64,000 nucleotides of DNA from Anaerotruncus rubiinfantis (GCF_900078395.1 NZ_FKLA01000009.1:570613-634612), one strand, 5' to 3'. Positions 1 through 8,985 are shown, counted from the stretch's first letter. Translations and numbers: made by a program. The notes: generated by a model from the sequence alone, not told the origin.

Positions 1-1
1 C

Positions 2-55
2 AACGAACTGGAGGAGGAACTGAAGGTTGAGATGGAAAAACTCGGCATGCTGTGA
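2..55 (+). CDS. C-terminal end of an unidentified protein (partial)
   Basis: An open frame enters from the left edge and stops at TGA 53-55. Only 17 residues are visible; they are strongly charged and look like a terminal helix (ending EKLGML). The next gene starts 40 bases further on the same strand, so this is probably an upstream member of the eut operon. Too little is present to assign a family. Confidence 0.5.
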   Translation, partial: NELEEELKVEMEKLGML

Positions 56-95
56 TTCAAAGTTACAACAACCTGAATGGAAAGGATAAACGACG

Positions 96-1265
96 ATGTT
101 TACAATTGATTCTTACCTACCCACGCGAATCGTGTTCGGATATGGCCGTCTGAAGGAGCTTGCTTCTATGGAGCTGCCCGGAAAGAAAGCCTTGATCTGC
201 GTGACAGAAGATGGCCTGATGGCCCAGCTGGGCGTCCAACAGAGGGTGGAATCGCTGCTCCGGGAAAACGGCACGGAGTATGTTTTGTTTGACAGGGTCT
301 GCGTCAATCCCCCCAAGTCTGTCGTGGAGGCTGCCGTGGCGGTCGCTCGGGAGAATGGCTGCGACTTCATGTTGGGTCTTGGCGGCGGCGCCAGCATCGA
401 TGTGGCTAAAGCGGCAGCGGCGATGATGGTAAATGATGGCGACCTGTGGGATTATGGCTATACCGGAACCGGCGGACGCAGGGAACTGCAAAAAGCGCTG
501 CCCATCGTTACGATTTCCACGACTTGCGGTACCGGGACGGAAACTGACCAGTATTGTGTGATCACCCATGACGAGACCCGTGAGAAGCTTGACTTCACTT
601 CGGAGGCCATTTTCCCCACCATCTCGATTATCGATCCGGAACTGATGATGACGCTCCCTCGGTCCCTGACTATCATGCAGGGCTTCGACGCGCTTTTCCA
701 CAATGCGGAATGCTATGTGACCAATGGCCACCGCAACCGCCTGCTGGATCTGTATTCCGCCGACGGGGTGAAGGTGGTGGCTGAAAACCTGACCAAGGTG
801 GTCAACGATCCGACCGATGCGCAAGCCCGTACCAACCTGGCCTATGCGGCCGACATCCTGGGCGGCTACAGCATGGCGCTGGACAGCGTGACCTCCCATC
901 ATATCTTAGCCCAGACCCTGGGAGGTTATTATCCAGGGTTCCCCCACGGCGCGACCCTGATCGTGGTGGCCGAAGCTTACTATAAGAGGGTTTGTTCCCT
1001 GCTGCCGGATGAGTTTGACGAGTTGGGCGAGCTGATGGGTGAAACCCGCGATCCTGCCAACCCCGGTTATGCTTATGTGAAGGCGTTGATCCGCCTGCTG
1101 GACGAGACTGGCGCTCGATCTATGAAAATGTCGGAGTATGGCGTAAAGAAAGAGGATTTCCAGAAGATCGTCGACATGACGGTGGATCAGGTAGGTATCG
1201 CGTTGGATCGGTACCAGCTTACCAAGCAGGACTTTATGGATATGCTGGAGGAGTCCTATCGTTAA
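96..1265 (+). CDS. eutG: Iron-containing alcohol dehydrogenase, EutG-like
   Basis: This 389-residue protein is a group III Fe-dependent alcohol dehydrogenase that would reduce acetaldehyde to ethanol and recycle NAD+ for the ethanolamine compartment. The cofactor-binding GGGASIDVAK lies near residues 96-105. The metal-ligand signatures GFDALFHNAE and FPHGATL follow, and the length is normal for the family. GGAAAGG sits upstream of the ATG. It directly precedes eutB, as expected for a eut alcohol dehydrogenase. No N-terminal encapsulation helix is obvious, so whether it acts inside the shell is unclear. A general butanol/propanol dehydrogenase of the same family is the alternative; context favours EutG. 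Confidence 0.85.
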   Translation: MFTIDSYLPTRIVFGYGRLKELASMELPGKKALICVTEDGLMAQLGVQQRVESLLRENGTEYVLFDRVCVNPPKSVVEAAVAVARENGCDFMLGLGGGASIDVAKAAAAMMVNDGDLWDYGYTGTGGRRELQKALPIVTISTTCGTGTETDQYCVITHDETREKLDFTSEAIFPTISIIDPELMMTLPRSLTIMQGFDALFHNAECYVTNGHRNRLLDLYSADGVKVVAENLTKVVNDPTDAQARTNLAYAADILGGYSMALDSVTSHHILAQTLGGYYPGFPHGATLIVVAEAYYKRVCSLLPDEFDELGELMGETRDPANPGYAYVKALIRLLDETGARSMKMSEYGVKKEDFQKIVDMTVDQVGIALDRYQLTKQDFMDMLEESYR

Positions 1266-1287
1266 TGGAATCAGGCGTATCCCTAAC

Positions 1288-1311
1288 GGCTGCCGCGGCA
1301 AGGCGGCAGCC
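1288..1311 (+). other. Intergenic hairpin between eutG and eutB
   Basis: The gap between eutG and eutB (1266-1424) holds a perfect 9-bp stem (1288-1296 with 1303-1311) with a six-base loop. A second, longer-spaced inverted repeat, ACAGGTG/CACCTGT, lies at about 1325-1356. No U-tract follows either one. EutV-type ANTAR antiterminators bind hexaloop hairpins in eut leaders of Firmicutes, but this loop (GGCAAG) lacks the A1/G4 pattern, so an mRNA-processing or stabilising hairpin is equally possible. Confidence 0.4.
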
Positions 1312-1424
1312 GGCGGGGGCCTTTACAGGTGTTTGATTCGATAACCCCCACCTGTGGAATACAAAAGATAAAATTTCCGTGAAAACAAAACAGCAATGAT
1401 TTCATGGGAAAGGACAGCAAAAAG

Positions 1425-2792
1425 ATGAAACTGAAAACAACACTGAATGGGAAAACCTATCAGTTTAAAGATATCAAAGACGTTCTGGCAAAGGCGAACG
1501 AGCCCAAGTCCTGCGACCGCTATCAAAAAATCGCGGCAGAGACCATGTCGGAACGCGTTGCGGCTAAAATCGTGCTGTCGGAGATGACTGTGCAGGATCT
1601 CACGGAGAACCCCACAGTCCCCTATGAAAAAGACGAGGTGACCCGCGTCAATATAGACGGGCTGAACCGCAGCGCCTATGAGGCGAAAAAGAATATGACC
1701 ATCGGACAGCTGCGGGAATGGGTCCTGGATCATAAGACAACCTGCGACGACTTGGTACGCAGCTCCCGCGCTTTTACCGGAGAGGTGGCAGCGGGCGTTG
1801 CAAAGCTGATGTCCACGATGGATCTGGTCTATGGAGCGGCAAAGATCCATCATGTGACGAGATGCAACACCGCCATTGGCCAGCCCGGGGTTTTGACTTT
1901 CCGCAACCAGCCGAACAGCCCAACGGACGATCCGCAGGAAGTCCTGATCCAGATGCTGGAGGGGTTGTCCTACGGCAGCGGCGACGCCTGCATCGGAATC
2001 AATCCGGTGGAAAACAATGTGGAAAGCACCCGCCGTATTGCGGAGGCTGTATATGATTTCCTATGCAAAAAGGAGGTTCCCACCCAATTGGTAGTGCTCT
2101 CCCATATGCGTACGCAGATGGAGGCGCTGCGGAAGGGGGTGCCTCTGTCGATGGTGTTCCAGTCTATCGCGGGTACCGAAGAGGGCAATCAGGCTTTTGG
2201 CGTGGATAAGGCGCTGTGTGAGGAGGCCAGGGAACTGGCGAGGGAATTCGCGGTCAGCAGCGGTCCCAACCAGTTGTATTTTGAGACGGGACAGGGCTCC
2301 GAGGCGTCTATCGGCGCGGACTGCGGCGTCGACGAGATGACGCTGGAAGCCCGTACATATGGATTCGGACGGTATTTCCGCCCCTTTATGGTGAATAATG
2401 TGTCAGGCTTTATCGGTCCGGAAACGCTGTTTGACGGCAAGGAAATGATCCGCGCCAGCCTGGAGGATCACTTCATGGGCAAGCTGATGGGCTTGCCCAT
2501 GGGGGTGGCACCCTGCTATACGAACCACACATCCATCACGCAGGACGACCAGGAAATTGCCACAATGCTGCTGAATCTGGCGGGTGCCAATTATTATATT
2601 GGTATTTCCGGAGCGGATGACATTATGCTCTCCTATCAGGACACCAGCTATCATGACAATGCCACACTGCGGGAGATGACCGGAAGGCTTCCGGCCCCGG
2701 AATTCCATAAGTGGCTTATGAAATATGGGATCGTCGACGAAAAGGGCAGGCTGCTGCCGCGCGCAGGCGACGCCTCCATTTTCCTGGATTGA
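1425..2792 (+). CDS. eutB: Ethanolamine ammonia-lyase large subunit EutB
   Basis: Catalytic subunit of the adenosylcobalamin-dependent lyase that converts ethanolamine to acetaldehyde and ammonia in the microcompartment lumen. The protein is 455 residues, the usual EutB length, when started at ATG 1425 (MKLKTTLNG), 11 bases after GGAAAGG. An earlier ATG at 1404 would add seven residues and overlap the ribosome site. Recognisable EutB blocks include VKLMSTMDLVYGAAKIHH-like sequence around residue 145, SYGSGDACIGINPV in the middle, and GLPMGVAPCYTNH near the C-terminus. EutC follows after 13 bases. The annotation is secure. Confidence 0.96.
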   Translation: MKLKTTLNGKTYQFKDIKDVLAKANEPKSCDRYQKIAAETMSERVAAKIVLSEMTVQDLTENPTVPYEKDEVTRVNIDGLNRSAYEAKKNMTIGQLREWVLDHKTTCDDLVRSSRAFTGEVAAGVAKLMSTMDLVYGAAKIHHVTRCNTAIGQPGVLTFRNQPNSPTDDPQEVLIQMLEGLSYGSGDACIGINPVENNVESTRRIAEAVYDFLCKKEVPTQLVVLSHMRTQMEALRKGVPLSMVFQSIAGTEEGNQAFGVDKALCEEARELAREFAVSSGPNQLYFETGQGSEASIGADCGVDEMTLEARTYGFGRYFRPFMVNNVSGFIGPETLFDGKEMIRASLEDHFMGKLMGLPMGVAPCYTNHTSITQDDQEIATMLLNLAGANYYIGISGADDIMLSYQDTSYHDNATLREMTGRLPAPEFHKWLMKYGIVDEKGRLLPRAGDASIFLD

Positions 2793-2805
2793 AAGGGGTG
2801 GCGTT

Positions 2806-3720
2806 TTGAACGAGAAAACATTGCGCGAATTGATCCTGGATACGATCCGGGAAGTGGTGACGGATGGTGGTGCGGAAGAAATCACAAAGATCCAGAAGCC
2901 GCAGACTGCATCGCCCAGAGCAGCGGAAGAAATGAATCCAGCCTGCGTGATCTGTGACGAAGAGGTTGCAGATCTTTCGGCTGTTGATTTTCGAAAGGTG
3001 ATCTCCGTTCCAGATCCTGCGCATCCGGAACAGTTTCAGGAGCTGCGGGAGAAGTCCGCCGGCCGCATCGGTATCTGGCGGGCGGGCCCCCGGTACCGGA
3101 CGGAAAGCTATTTGCGCTTCCGGGCGGACCATGCGGCTGCCATGGACGCGGTGTTCCAGGATGTTCCGCAGGCTCTGCTGGATCGGATGGGACTGCTGCA
3201 GGTAAAGACGCTCTGTGAGAATAAGGATGATTATTTGACCCGCCCGGACAAGGGACGGATGTTCTCCCAAGAGACACTGGAACGCATAAAGAAAAATTGC
3301 ACCCCCAATCCTGATGTGCAGATCATATTGGCGGACGGTCTGTCTTCTACAGCCATCGCAGACAATGCGGAGGATATTCTGCCCGCCATCATGCAGGGCT
3401 TGGCGCATCAGAATATAACCGTGGGCACCCCGTTTTTTGTGAAGTACGGCAGAGTCCCGGCCATGGATCCCATCACGGAACTGCTGGGGGCAAAAGTGAC
3501 GGTCATATTGGTGGGCGAAAGGCCGGGACTGGCGACAAGGGGTTCGATGAGCGCATATATGACTTACGGCGGCTATGTAGGTATGCCGGAAGCTGGAAGA
3601 ACCGTTCTGTCCAACATTCATAAGGCAGGCACCAATGCTCCGGAAGCAGGGGCGTATATTGCGGAGCTGTGCCTGCGCATGCTGAAAGAGAAGGTTTCCG
3701 GGCTGGATCTAGTCATCTGA
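2806..3720 (+). CDS. eutC: Ethanolamine ammonia-lyase small subunit EutC
   Basis: Small subunit of ethanolamine ammonia-lyase, contributing to B12 binding. Family blocks are clear: GRIGIWRAGPRYRT, LRFRADHAAAMDAVF, and DGLSSTAIADNA. I start it at TTG 2806, preceded by AAAGGGGTGG, giving 304 residues; the open frame continues further upstream into eutB, but that part is not EutC-like. The first 20 residues (TLRELILDTIREVV) form an amphipathic helix, followed by a low-complexity linker. This is the arrangement known for the EutC encapsulation peptide that directs the lyase into the shell. It is translated just after EutB, as expected for a stoichiometric complex. Confidence 0.95.
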   Translation: MNEKTLRELILDTIREVVTDGGAEEITKIQKPQTASPRAAEEMNPACVICDEEVADLSAVDFRKVISVPDPAHPEQFQELREKSAGRIGIWRAGPRYRTESYLRFRADHAAAMDAVFQDVPQALLDRMGLLQVKTLCENKDDYLTRPDKGRMFSQETLERIKKNCTPNPDVQIILADGLSSTAIADNAEDILPAIMQGLAHQNITVGTPFFVKYGRVPAMDPITELLGAKVTVILVGERPGLATRGSMSAYMTYGGYVGMPEAGRTVLSNIHKAGTNAPEAGAYIAELCLRMLKEKVSGLDLVI

Positions 3721-3748
3721 CCGTATTTCCGCAAAAAGGAGCATAGCC

Positions 3749-4096
3749 ATGGAACTGAAAGGAAAAGAACGGATTATCCAGGAATTTGTCCCTGGCAAAC
3801 AGATCACGCTGGCGCACATCATCGCAAATCCGGACGAGAGCCTGTATCAGAAGATGGGGCTGGTGGACGGCAAGGGGGCTCTGGGGATTTTCACCATCAC
3901 ACCCAGCGAAGGCGCGATCATTGCCGCAGACGTAGCTGCCAAGTCCGCGGAGGTGCAGGTGGGATTTGTTGACCGGTTCAACGGGTCCCTAGTGATCACT
4001 GGCGATGTGGCCGCGATCCATTCGGCCGCGGAGGGCATCATGGACATCCTGTGCGCAAAGATGGGATTTACGCCGACAAGCATTACAAAGACTTAA
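3749..4096 (+). CDS. eutS: Microcompartment shell protein EutS (permuted BMC)
   Basis: A 115-residue shell hexamer subunit of the circularly permuted BMC type (EutS/PduU). The N-terminal FVPGKQITLAHIIANPD strand region and the central GIFTITPSEGAIIAADVA are diagnostic. Spacing to eutC is 28 bases, with AAAAGGAG upstream of the ATG, and EutP follows 4 bases after the stop. It probably forms part of the shell facets. Confidence 0.95.
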   Translation: MELKGKERIIQEFVPGKQITLAHIIANPDESLYQKMGLVDGKGALGIFTITPSEGAIIAADVAAKSAEVQVGFVDRFNGSLVITGDVAAIHSAAEGIMDILCAKMGFTPTSITKT

Positions 4097-4100
4097 GCTT

Positions 4101-4538
4101 ATGAAACGATTGATGCTGATTGGGCGCACCTTCTCTGGAAAAACTACCCTGTGTCAATTTCTAAACCATGAGGCCATACGTTACCACAAGACGCAGACGA
4201 TCCAGATTGTAGATAAGAGAATGATTGATACGCCTGGCGAATACTTGGAACAAAGACATTTCCGGGGAGCGCTTTCCGTAACGTCCACCCAGGCGGATGT
4301 GATTGGCCTGGTTCAGGACGCAGCGGAAAAGGGGACGATGTTTCCACCATCGTTCAGCAGTATGTTTGCTCTGCCGGTGATCGGGATCATCACTAAGACG
4401 GATCTGGCGGATACCGCGTCCATTGTACAGGCGGAAAGCTATCTGCGCATGGCAGGCGTCTCAAAAATATTCGTAACCAGCAGTTACTGCGGGGAAGGGT
4501 TTGAACCCTTGAAGGCGTACTTGGGATACGATGAATAA
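4101..4538 (+). CDS. eutP: EutP/PduV-family small GTPase-like protein
   Basis: A 145-residue P-loop protein with GRTFSGKTTL at residues 7-16 (Walker A) and ITKTDLAD as the base-recognition (NKxD-like) segment near residue 96. EutP and PduV are associated with shells; E. coli EutP has been reported to be an acetate kinase, and PduV is linked to compartment positioning. The start ATG 4101 is only four bases after the eutS stop, so it is probably translated by coupling; the longer open frame upstream is just eutS read in another frame. No recognisable separate Shine-Dalgarno site is present. Confidence 0.9.
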   Translation: MKRLMLIGRTFSGKTTLCQFLNHEAIRYHKTQTIQIVDKRMIDTPGEYLEQRHFRGALSVTSTQADVIGLVQDAAEKGTMFPPSFSSMFALPVIGIITKTDLADTASIVQAESYLRMAGVSKIFVTSSYCGEGFEPLKAYLGYDE

Positions 4539-4555
4539 CATAAGGCAGGCAGCAT

Positions 4556-5986
4556 ATGCAGGAAATCATTGAAAGTGTCGGAATCGACATCGGGACCTCC
4601 ACTACGCAGCTGATTTTCAGCAGGCTGGTCATGGAAAATTTAACCAGTGGATATTCCGTCCCGAAAATTACAATTGTTGATAAAGAAATTACCTATCGAA
4701 GCAGCATCTATACGACCCCTCTGCGCTCCGAAACGGAGATCGACGCGAAACGGGTTTCTGAAATCGTGCGCACAGAATACCAACATGCCGGCAAGCGGCC
4801 GGAGGACATCCAAACGGGAGCGGTGATCATCACCGGCGAAACGGCCCGGAAGAAAAATGCCTCCGCCATGCTGGAAGCGCTGAGCGCTATGGCCGGAGAG
4901 TTTGTGGTGGCAACGGCGGGACCGGATCTGGAATCCGTTCTTTCGGCCCGCGGCGCCGGGACGGACACACTCTCTGCCAAGGAGCGGTGTACAGTAGCCA
5001 ATCTGGACATCGGCGGAGGAACCACCAATATCGCGCTTTTTCATAAAGGAACCCTTGCGGGTGTTTCCTGCCTGGATATCGGGGGACGGCTTATCAAGCT
5101 GCAGGATGGCAAAATTACATACATCTATCAAAAAATTGCGGCTTTGGCGGACGAGCATGGGATATCTGTCAAAACCGGCGATCGCGCGGACATTGGGACG
5201 CTGGAAAAGATTTGCGGGCTCATGGCGGACCAGTTGGCCCAGGCGCTGCATTTGAAGCGGATGGAGCCGGATCATCAACAGTATTATACAAATAAAGGGA
5301 AACCGTTGGGGACTGAGCCAGAAGTGCAAGCCGTCACTTTCAGCGGCGGGGTAGCGGATTTTGTCTATGAGCCGGGGACAGAAGATGTGTTTCGGTTCAA
5401 CGACATCGGTATCTTGCTGGGAAGGGCTGTCGCCATGCATCCGGCTTTCCGGAACATCCGGACTTTCCGAGCAAAAGAAACGATCCGGGCGACGGTGATC
5501 GGTGCGGGAAACCATACAACCGAGGTAAGCGGGAGCACGATCTCTTATAATATAGCCCGGTTTCCTATAAAAAACATCCCCATTGTACGGGTGGAAATCG
5601 AAAATGAAACCACAGCGGAAGGGGTAATAGAGTCACTGCAGCGGCAGATCCCCATGTATTTTGCGGAGGGGAAGCCGGAACAACTGGCTCTGGCACTGTC
5701 TGGGAATGGCTGGACCTCTTTCCGGGAGATACAAAAACTGGCGGAGAGTATCTGCGCGGGCGGAAAAGCGGTGTTGGAGAGCGAGTTTCCGTTGATCGTC
5801 ATATTAGAACAAGATATTGGAAAAGTCCTTGGAAATGCATTGCGATACCGGCTTGGGAACGAAAAGGAAATCATCTGTCTGGACAGTATCGCGGCAAAGA
5901 GCGGCGATTATATCGACATTGGTGTTCCAGTGGCAAACGGCAGAGTGATTCCAGTGATCATTAAAACGCTGATCATGAATTCCTGA
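4556..5986 (+). CDS. eutA: Ethanolamine ammonia-lyase reactivating factor EutA
   Basis: This 476-residue protein belongs to the actin/Hsp70-like ATPase fold. ESVGIDIGTSTTQLIF at the N-terminus is the phosphate-1 loop, and NLDIGGGTTNIALF near residue 150 is the phosphate-2 loop. EutA exchanges damaged adenosylcobalamin out of EutBC in an ATP-dependent way. It sits between eutP and eutL in the same transcriptional unit. Length and motifs match the family fully. Confidence 0.94.
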   Translation: MQEIIESVGIDIGTSTTQLIFSRLVMENLTSGYSVPKITIVDKEITYRSSIYTTPLRSETEIDAKRVSEIVRTEYQHAGKRPEDIQTGAVIITGETARKKNASAMLEALSAMAGEFVVATAGPDLESVLSARGAGTDTLSAKERCTVANLDIGGGTTNIALFHKGTLAGVSCLDIGGRLIKLQDGKITYIYQKIAALADEHGISVKTGDRADIGTLEKICGLMADQLAQALHLKRMEPDHQQYYTNKGKPLGTEPEVQAVTFSGGVADFVYEPGTEDVFRFNDIGILLGRAVAMHPAFRNIRTFRAKETIRATVIGAGNHTTEVSGSTISYNIARFPIKNIPIVRVEIENETTAEGVIESLQRQIPMYFAEGKPEQLALALSGNGWTSFREIQKLAESICAGGKAVLESEFPLIVILEQDIGKVLGNALRYRLGNEKEIICLDSIAAKSGDYIDIGVPVANGRVIPVIIKTLIMNS

Positions 5987-6011
5987 GCCTTGGCAAAGAG
6001 AGGTGGAGCGG

Positions 6012-6665
6012 TTGAAAGGGGACGTCATCAAAACGACTATTCTGGCAACCAGAATGATCGCGAATCTGGAGCCTTCCATGGCCAAAGCGCTGGGCGTTTC
6101 CCCGGAGTTCCATTCCGCGGCGCTTTTGACGACTACATGTGATGATGTGACGTATGTGGCGTTGGATGAGGCGACAAAACGGGTGCCGTCGGAAGTGGCG
6201 TTTGCAAAGAGCTTTTATGGCGGCGCCGATAATGCCAATACCGAACTGGCGGGTGAAATTTTGGGTATTTTGGCAGGGCCGGATCCGGAGACGGTGCGGA
6301 GCGGATTGAAAAGCTGTATCGATGCGATTGAGAATGATGTGCACTTCATTTCCGCCAACGACGAGGACAGTATTATCTATCTGGCGCACTGTATCTCCAG
6401 AACCGGAAAATACCTTTCCAAGCTGGCGGATATCCCCGAAGGCGATTCGCTGGCCTATCTGATCGCGCCGCCGCTGGAAGCGATGTTTGGCGTGGACGCC
6501 GCTTTGAAAGCGGCGGATGTCAGGCTGTGCGTATTGTATGAGCCCCCGACTGAGACCAACTTTGGCGGCGCGCTGCTGACGGGAAGCCAGTCCGCCTGCA
6601 AGGCTGCGTGCGAGGCGTTTGCGAGCGCGGTTGAGGCGGTTGCCGAAGCGCCCAGGGAGATTTAA
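6012..6665 (+). CDS. eutL: Microcompartment shell protein EutL (tandem BMC trimer)
   Basis: EutL, a 217-residue tandem-BMC protein whose trimers form pseudohexameric tiles with a gated central pore. I choose TTG 6012 as start (MKGDVIKTTI...): AGAGGTGG at 6000-6006 is correctly spaced and the N-terminus then aligns with other EutL proteins. A GTG at 6003 would overlap the ribosome site. Both BMC halves are visible, for example AFAKSFYGGADNANTELAGE in the first and NFGGALLTGSQSACKAA in the second. Confidence 0.93.
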   Translation: MKGDVIKTTILATRMIANLEPSMAKALGVSPEFHSAALLTTTCDDVTYVALDEATKRVPSEVAFAKSFYGGADNANTELAGEILGILAGPDPETVRSGLKSCIDAIENDVHFISANDEDSIIYLAHCISRTGKYLSKLADIPEGDSLAYLIAPPLEAMFGVDAALKAADVRLCVLYEPPTETNFGGALLTGSQSACKAACEAFASAVEAVAEAPREI

Positions 6666-6688
6666 AAGATGCGAAAGGACGGGACGGT

Positions 6689-7195
6689 ATGCAGGCGTTG
6701 GGCATGATTGAGACAGTTGGGCTGCTGGCGGGTATCGTGGCGGCGGATGCGATGCTGAAAAGCGCGCAGGTTTCTTTTGCGGTCAAGCAGAAAACTGGAG
6801 GCGGTCTGGTGACAATTATCGTGTCCGGTGATGTGGCAGCGGCAAAGGCGGCTGTGGAAGCCGCCGAAACCGCCATCGCGCCATTCCATTGCCTGGTATC
6901 TTCCCATGTGATCGCCCGGCCCGCCGAGGTCCTGAAGCCGGTGGTGACGGCAGGTGCCGGGTCTCCGGAAGAAAAAACTGCCATAGGTGTGGCTGCCCAG
7001 CCGCCGAAACCAGTGAAGGGACCGGCTCGGCCCCAGGATGAAACCGCCCGCAGATGGGATAGGGCTTATCTGGAGAGCCTGAAGGTTGTCGAACTGAGAA
7101 AACTGGCCCGAAAGCAAAAAAACGCAGGCATGACGGGAAGGCGAATCCGGGATGGAAAAAAGAGTGAATTGATCGAACAGCTCATGAAGGGGTGA
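6689..7195 (+). CDS. BMC shell protein with C-terminal SAP/Rho_N-like domain (EutK-like)
   Basis: Residues 1-90 are a canonical BMC-H domain ([16 protein letters not shown] start, TIIVSGDVAAAKAAVEA). A roughly 35-residue Pro/Ala-rich linker follows. The last 45 residues form a small basic helix-extended-helix unit (YLESLKVVELRKLARKQ then GKKSELIEQLM) resembling SAP or Rho N-terminal nucleic-acid-binding domains. E. coli EutK also has a C-terminal nucleic-acid-binding-like domain, so this is probably the functional counterpart built with a different fold. GGACGGGACGG precedes the ATG. The RNA/DNA role is inference. Confidence 0.8.
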   Translation: MQALGMIETVGLLAGIVAADAMLKSAQVSFAVKQKTGGGLVTIIVSGDVAAAKAAVEAAETAIAPFHCLVSSHVIARPAEVLKPVVTAGAGSPEEKTAIGVAAQPPKPVKGPARPQDETARRWDRAYLESLKVVELRKLARKQKNAGMTGRRIRDGKKSELIEQLMKG

Positions 7196-7200
7196 TTTCA

Positions 7201-8679
7201 ATGAAAATATATGATAAGGACTTGCTGTCCGTTCAGGAAGTCCGTGACATGGTGGCGAAAGCGAAGGCTGCACAGGCAGAATATGCCGCATATGATCAGG
7301 AACGGGTGGATGCCGTCGCTTGCGCGGTGGCAAAGGCCTGCGCGGCACAGTCGGAACGTCTGGCCAAGATGGCCGTGGAGGAGACGGGTTTTGGCATCTG
7401 GCAGGACAAGGTGCTGAAAAACCAATTAGGCAGCGCCATGACTTATGAGAGCATCAAGGACATGAAGACCGTCGGAATCCTGCGGGATGACAAGGAAAAG
7501 GGGATCATGGAAGTGGGGGTGCCCATGGGTGTCGTGGCAGCCTTGATCCCCTCCACGAATCCGACTTCCACGGTAATGTATAAAAGCCTGATTTGCTTGA
7601 AGTCCGGCAATGCCATTATCATCAGCCCTCATCCAAATGCGAAGAACTGCATTGCCGAAACGTATAAGGTTGTGGCAGAGGCGGCAAGGGGGGCCGGAGC
7701 TCCGGATGGCATCGTACAGTGTATAACACTGCCGACGATGGATGGTACGGCCGCGCTGCTCAAGCACCGTGATATTGGCATGATCCTGGCCACCGGCGGT
7801 GAGGCTATGGTTCGCGCGGCCTACAGTTCTGGCAACCCTGCGTTGGGGGTGGGGCCGGGAAACGGACCCGCCTACATTGAAAAGTCTGCGGATATCCCGC
7901 TGGCAGTCCGCCGGATCTTTGACAGTAAGACGTTTGACAACGGCACAATTTGCGCTTCTGAACAGAGCATTGTGACGGAAGCGTGCATCCAGGATCAGGT
8001 CATTGATGAAGCGAAGAGGCAGGGAGGTTACTTCCTCTCGCCGGAGGAGAGTAAAAAGGTTGGCCGATTCATTATGCGGGCCAACGGGACCATGAACCCA
8101 AAAGTTGTGGGCAAGTCCGCGCAGGCCATTGCCGAGATGGCGGGCGTCCAGATTCCGGCCGGGACAAGGGTTCTGATTTCCCCCCAGTCGACGGTGGGAA
8201 AGGATAATCCATACTCCAGAGAAAAGCTCTGCCCGATTCTGGCATTCTATGTAACGGACGGGTGGGAAAGCGCCTGTGAGCTCTGTATGGAGATCCTCCA
8301 CAATGAGGGCGCGGGGCATACCATGACGATCCATACACAGGACGACGGTATCATTCGGGAATTTGCATTGAAAAAGCCAGTTTCCCGCCTTCTGGTAAAC
8401 ACGCCCGGCGCACTGGGCGGCGTCGGCGCCACCACGGGCCTGCAGCCCGCGCTGACCCTTGGCTGCGGATCTGTGGGGGGAAGCGCCACTTCCGATAATG
8501 TGGGGCCCTTGAATCTCATCAACATCCGCCGGGTGGCCTATGGATTGAAAGAGCTCAGTGATCTGCGGGGCGGCGTAAGTGAACCGCCGCAGATATCTCA
8601 AGGAAGCAACATCAGCCAGCAGCAGCTGGAGGAGATTGTGATAAAAGTCATTGAACAGCTGAAACATACCAATAAATAA
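7201..8679 (+). CDS. eutE: CoA-acylating acetaldehyde dehydrogenase EutE
   Basis: Converts acetaldehyde, CoA and NAD+ to acetyl-CoA. This 492-residue ALDH-superfamily enzyme has the catalytic cysteine in DNGTICASEQ near residue 243, and LIPSTNPTSTVMYKSL in the cofactor region. The start ATG 7201 follows AAGGGGTGA; a GTG at 7192 overlaps that site. After the catalytic domain there is a Gly/Ser/Pro-rich linker, then a C-terminal amphipathic helix (QQQLEEIVIKVIEQLK). This has the shape of an encapsulation peptide, but at the C-terminus instead of the N-terminal position usual for EutE/PduP. Confidence 0.94.
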   Translation: MKIYDKDLLSVQEVRDMVAKAKAAQAEYAAYDQERVDAVACAVAKACAAQSERLAKMAVEETGFGIWQDKVLKNQLGSAMTYESIKDMKTVGILRDDKEKGIMEVGVPMGVVAALIPSTNPTSTVMYKSLICLKSGNAIIISPHPNAKNCIAETYKVVAEAARGAGAPDGIVQCITLPTMDGTAALLKHRDIGMILATGGEAMVRAAYSSGNPALGVGPGNGPAYIEKSADIPLAVRRIFDSKTFDNGTICASEQSIVTEACIQDQVIDEAKRQGGYFLSPEESKKVGRFIMRANGTMNPKVVGKSAQAIAEMAGVQIPAGTRVLISPQSTVGKDNPYSREKLCPILAFYVTDGWESACELCMEILHNEGAGHTMTIHTQDDGIIREFALKKPVSRLLVNTPGALGGVGATTGLQPALTLGCGSVGGSATSDNVGPLNLINIRRVAYGLKELSDLRGGVSEPPQISQGSNISQQQLEEIVIKVIEQLKHTNK

Positions 8680-8700
8680 TATATCAGGAGGAATATGATT

Positions 8701-8985
8701 ATGGCAAACATGCAGGCACTGGGAATGATCGAAACAAAGGGGCTGGTCGGTTCTATCGAGGCCGCCGATGCAATGGTCAAGGCGGCAAACGTCACGCTGA
8801 TTGGCAAGGAGCACGTGGGAGGCGGTCTGGTGACCGTAATGGTGCGCGGTGATGTGGGCGCTGTCAAGGCCGCGGTGGACGCCGGCTCGGCCGCTGCCGA
8901 GCGCGTTGGCGAGTTGGTTTCCGTCCACGTGATCCCCAGGCCCCACAGTGAAGTGGAAAGCATCCTGCCCCAGGTCAAGGAATAA
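8701..8985 (+). CDS. eutM: Major microcompartment shell protein EutM
   Basis: A 94-residue canonical BMC-H shell protein ([40 protein letters not shown]). It probably forms the main hexameric facet tiles. Of the two in-frame ATGs I prefer 8701: AGGAGG at 8686-8691 is about nine bases away, whereas ATG 8695 is too close. An inverted repeat follows within 50 bases and may raise expression of this abundant protein relative to downstream genes. Confidence 0.94.
   Translation: MANMQALGMIETKGLVGSIEAADAMVKAANVTLIGKEHVGGGLVTVMVRGDVGAVKAAVDAGSAAAERVGELVSVHVIPRPHSEVESILPQVKE

Noticed and set aside
117..902. Long - strand frames opposite eut genes (for example 261 codons at 117-902 and 548 codons at 7426-9072)
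   Set aside because: They mirror strongly coding + strand genes with known families; composition is the antisense shadow typical of this GC content.
1288..1356. ANTAR (EutV-binding) dual-hairpin antiterminator site between eutG and eutB
   Set aside because: The first hairpin has a six-base loop but not the A1/G4 pattern, the second repeat has a 17-base loop, and no terminator overlaps them.
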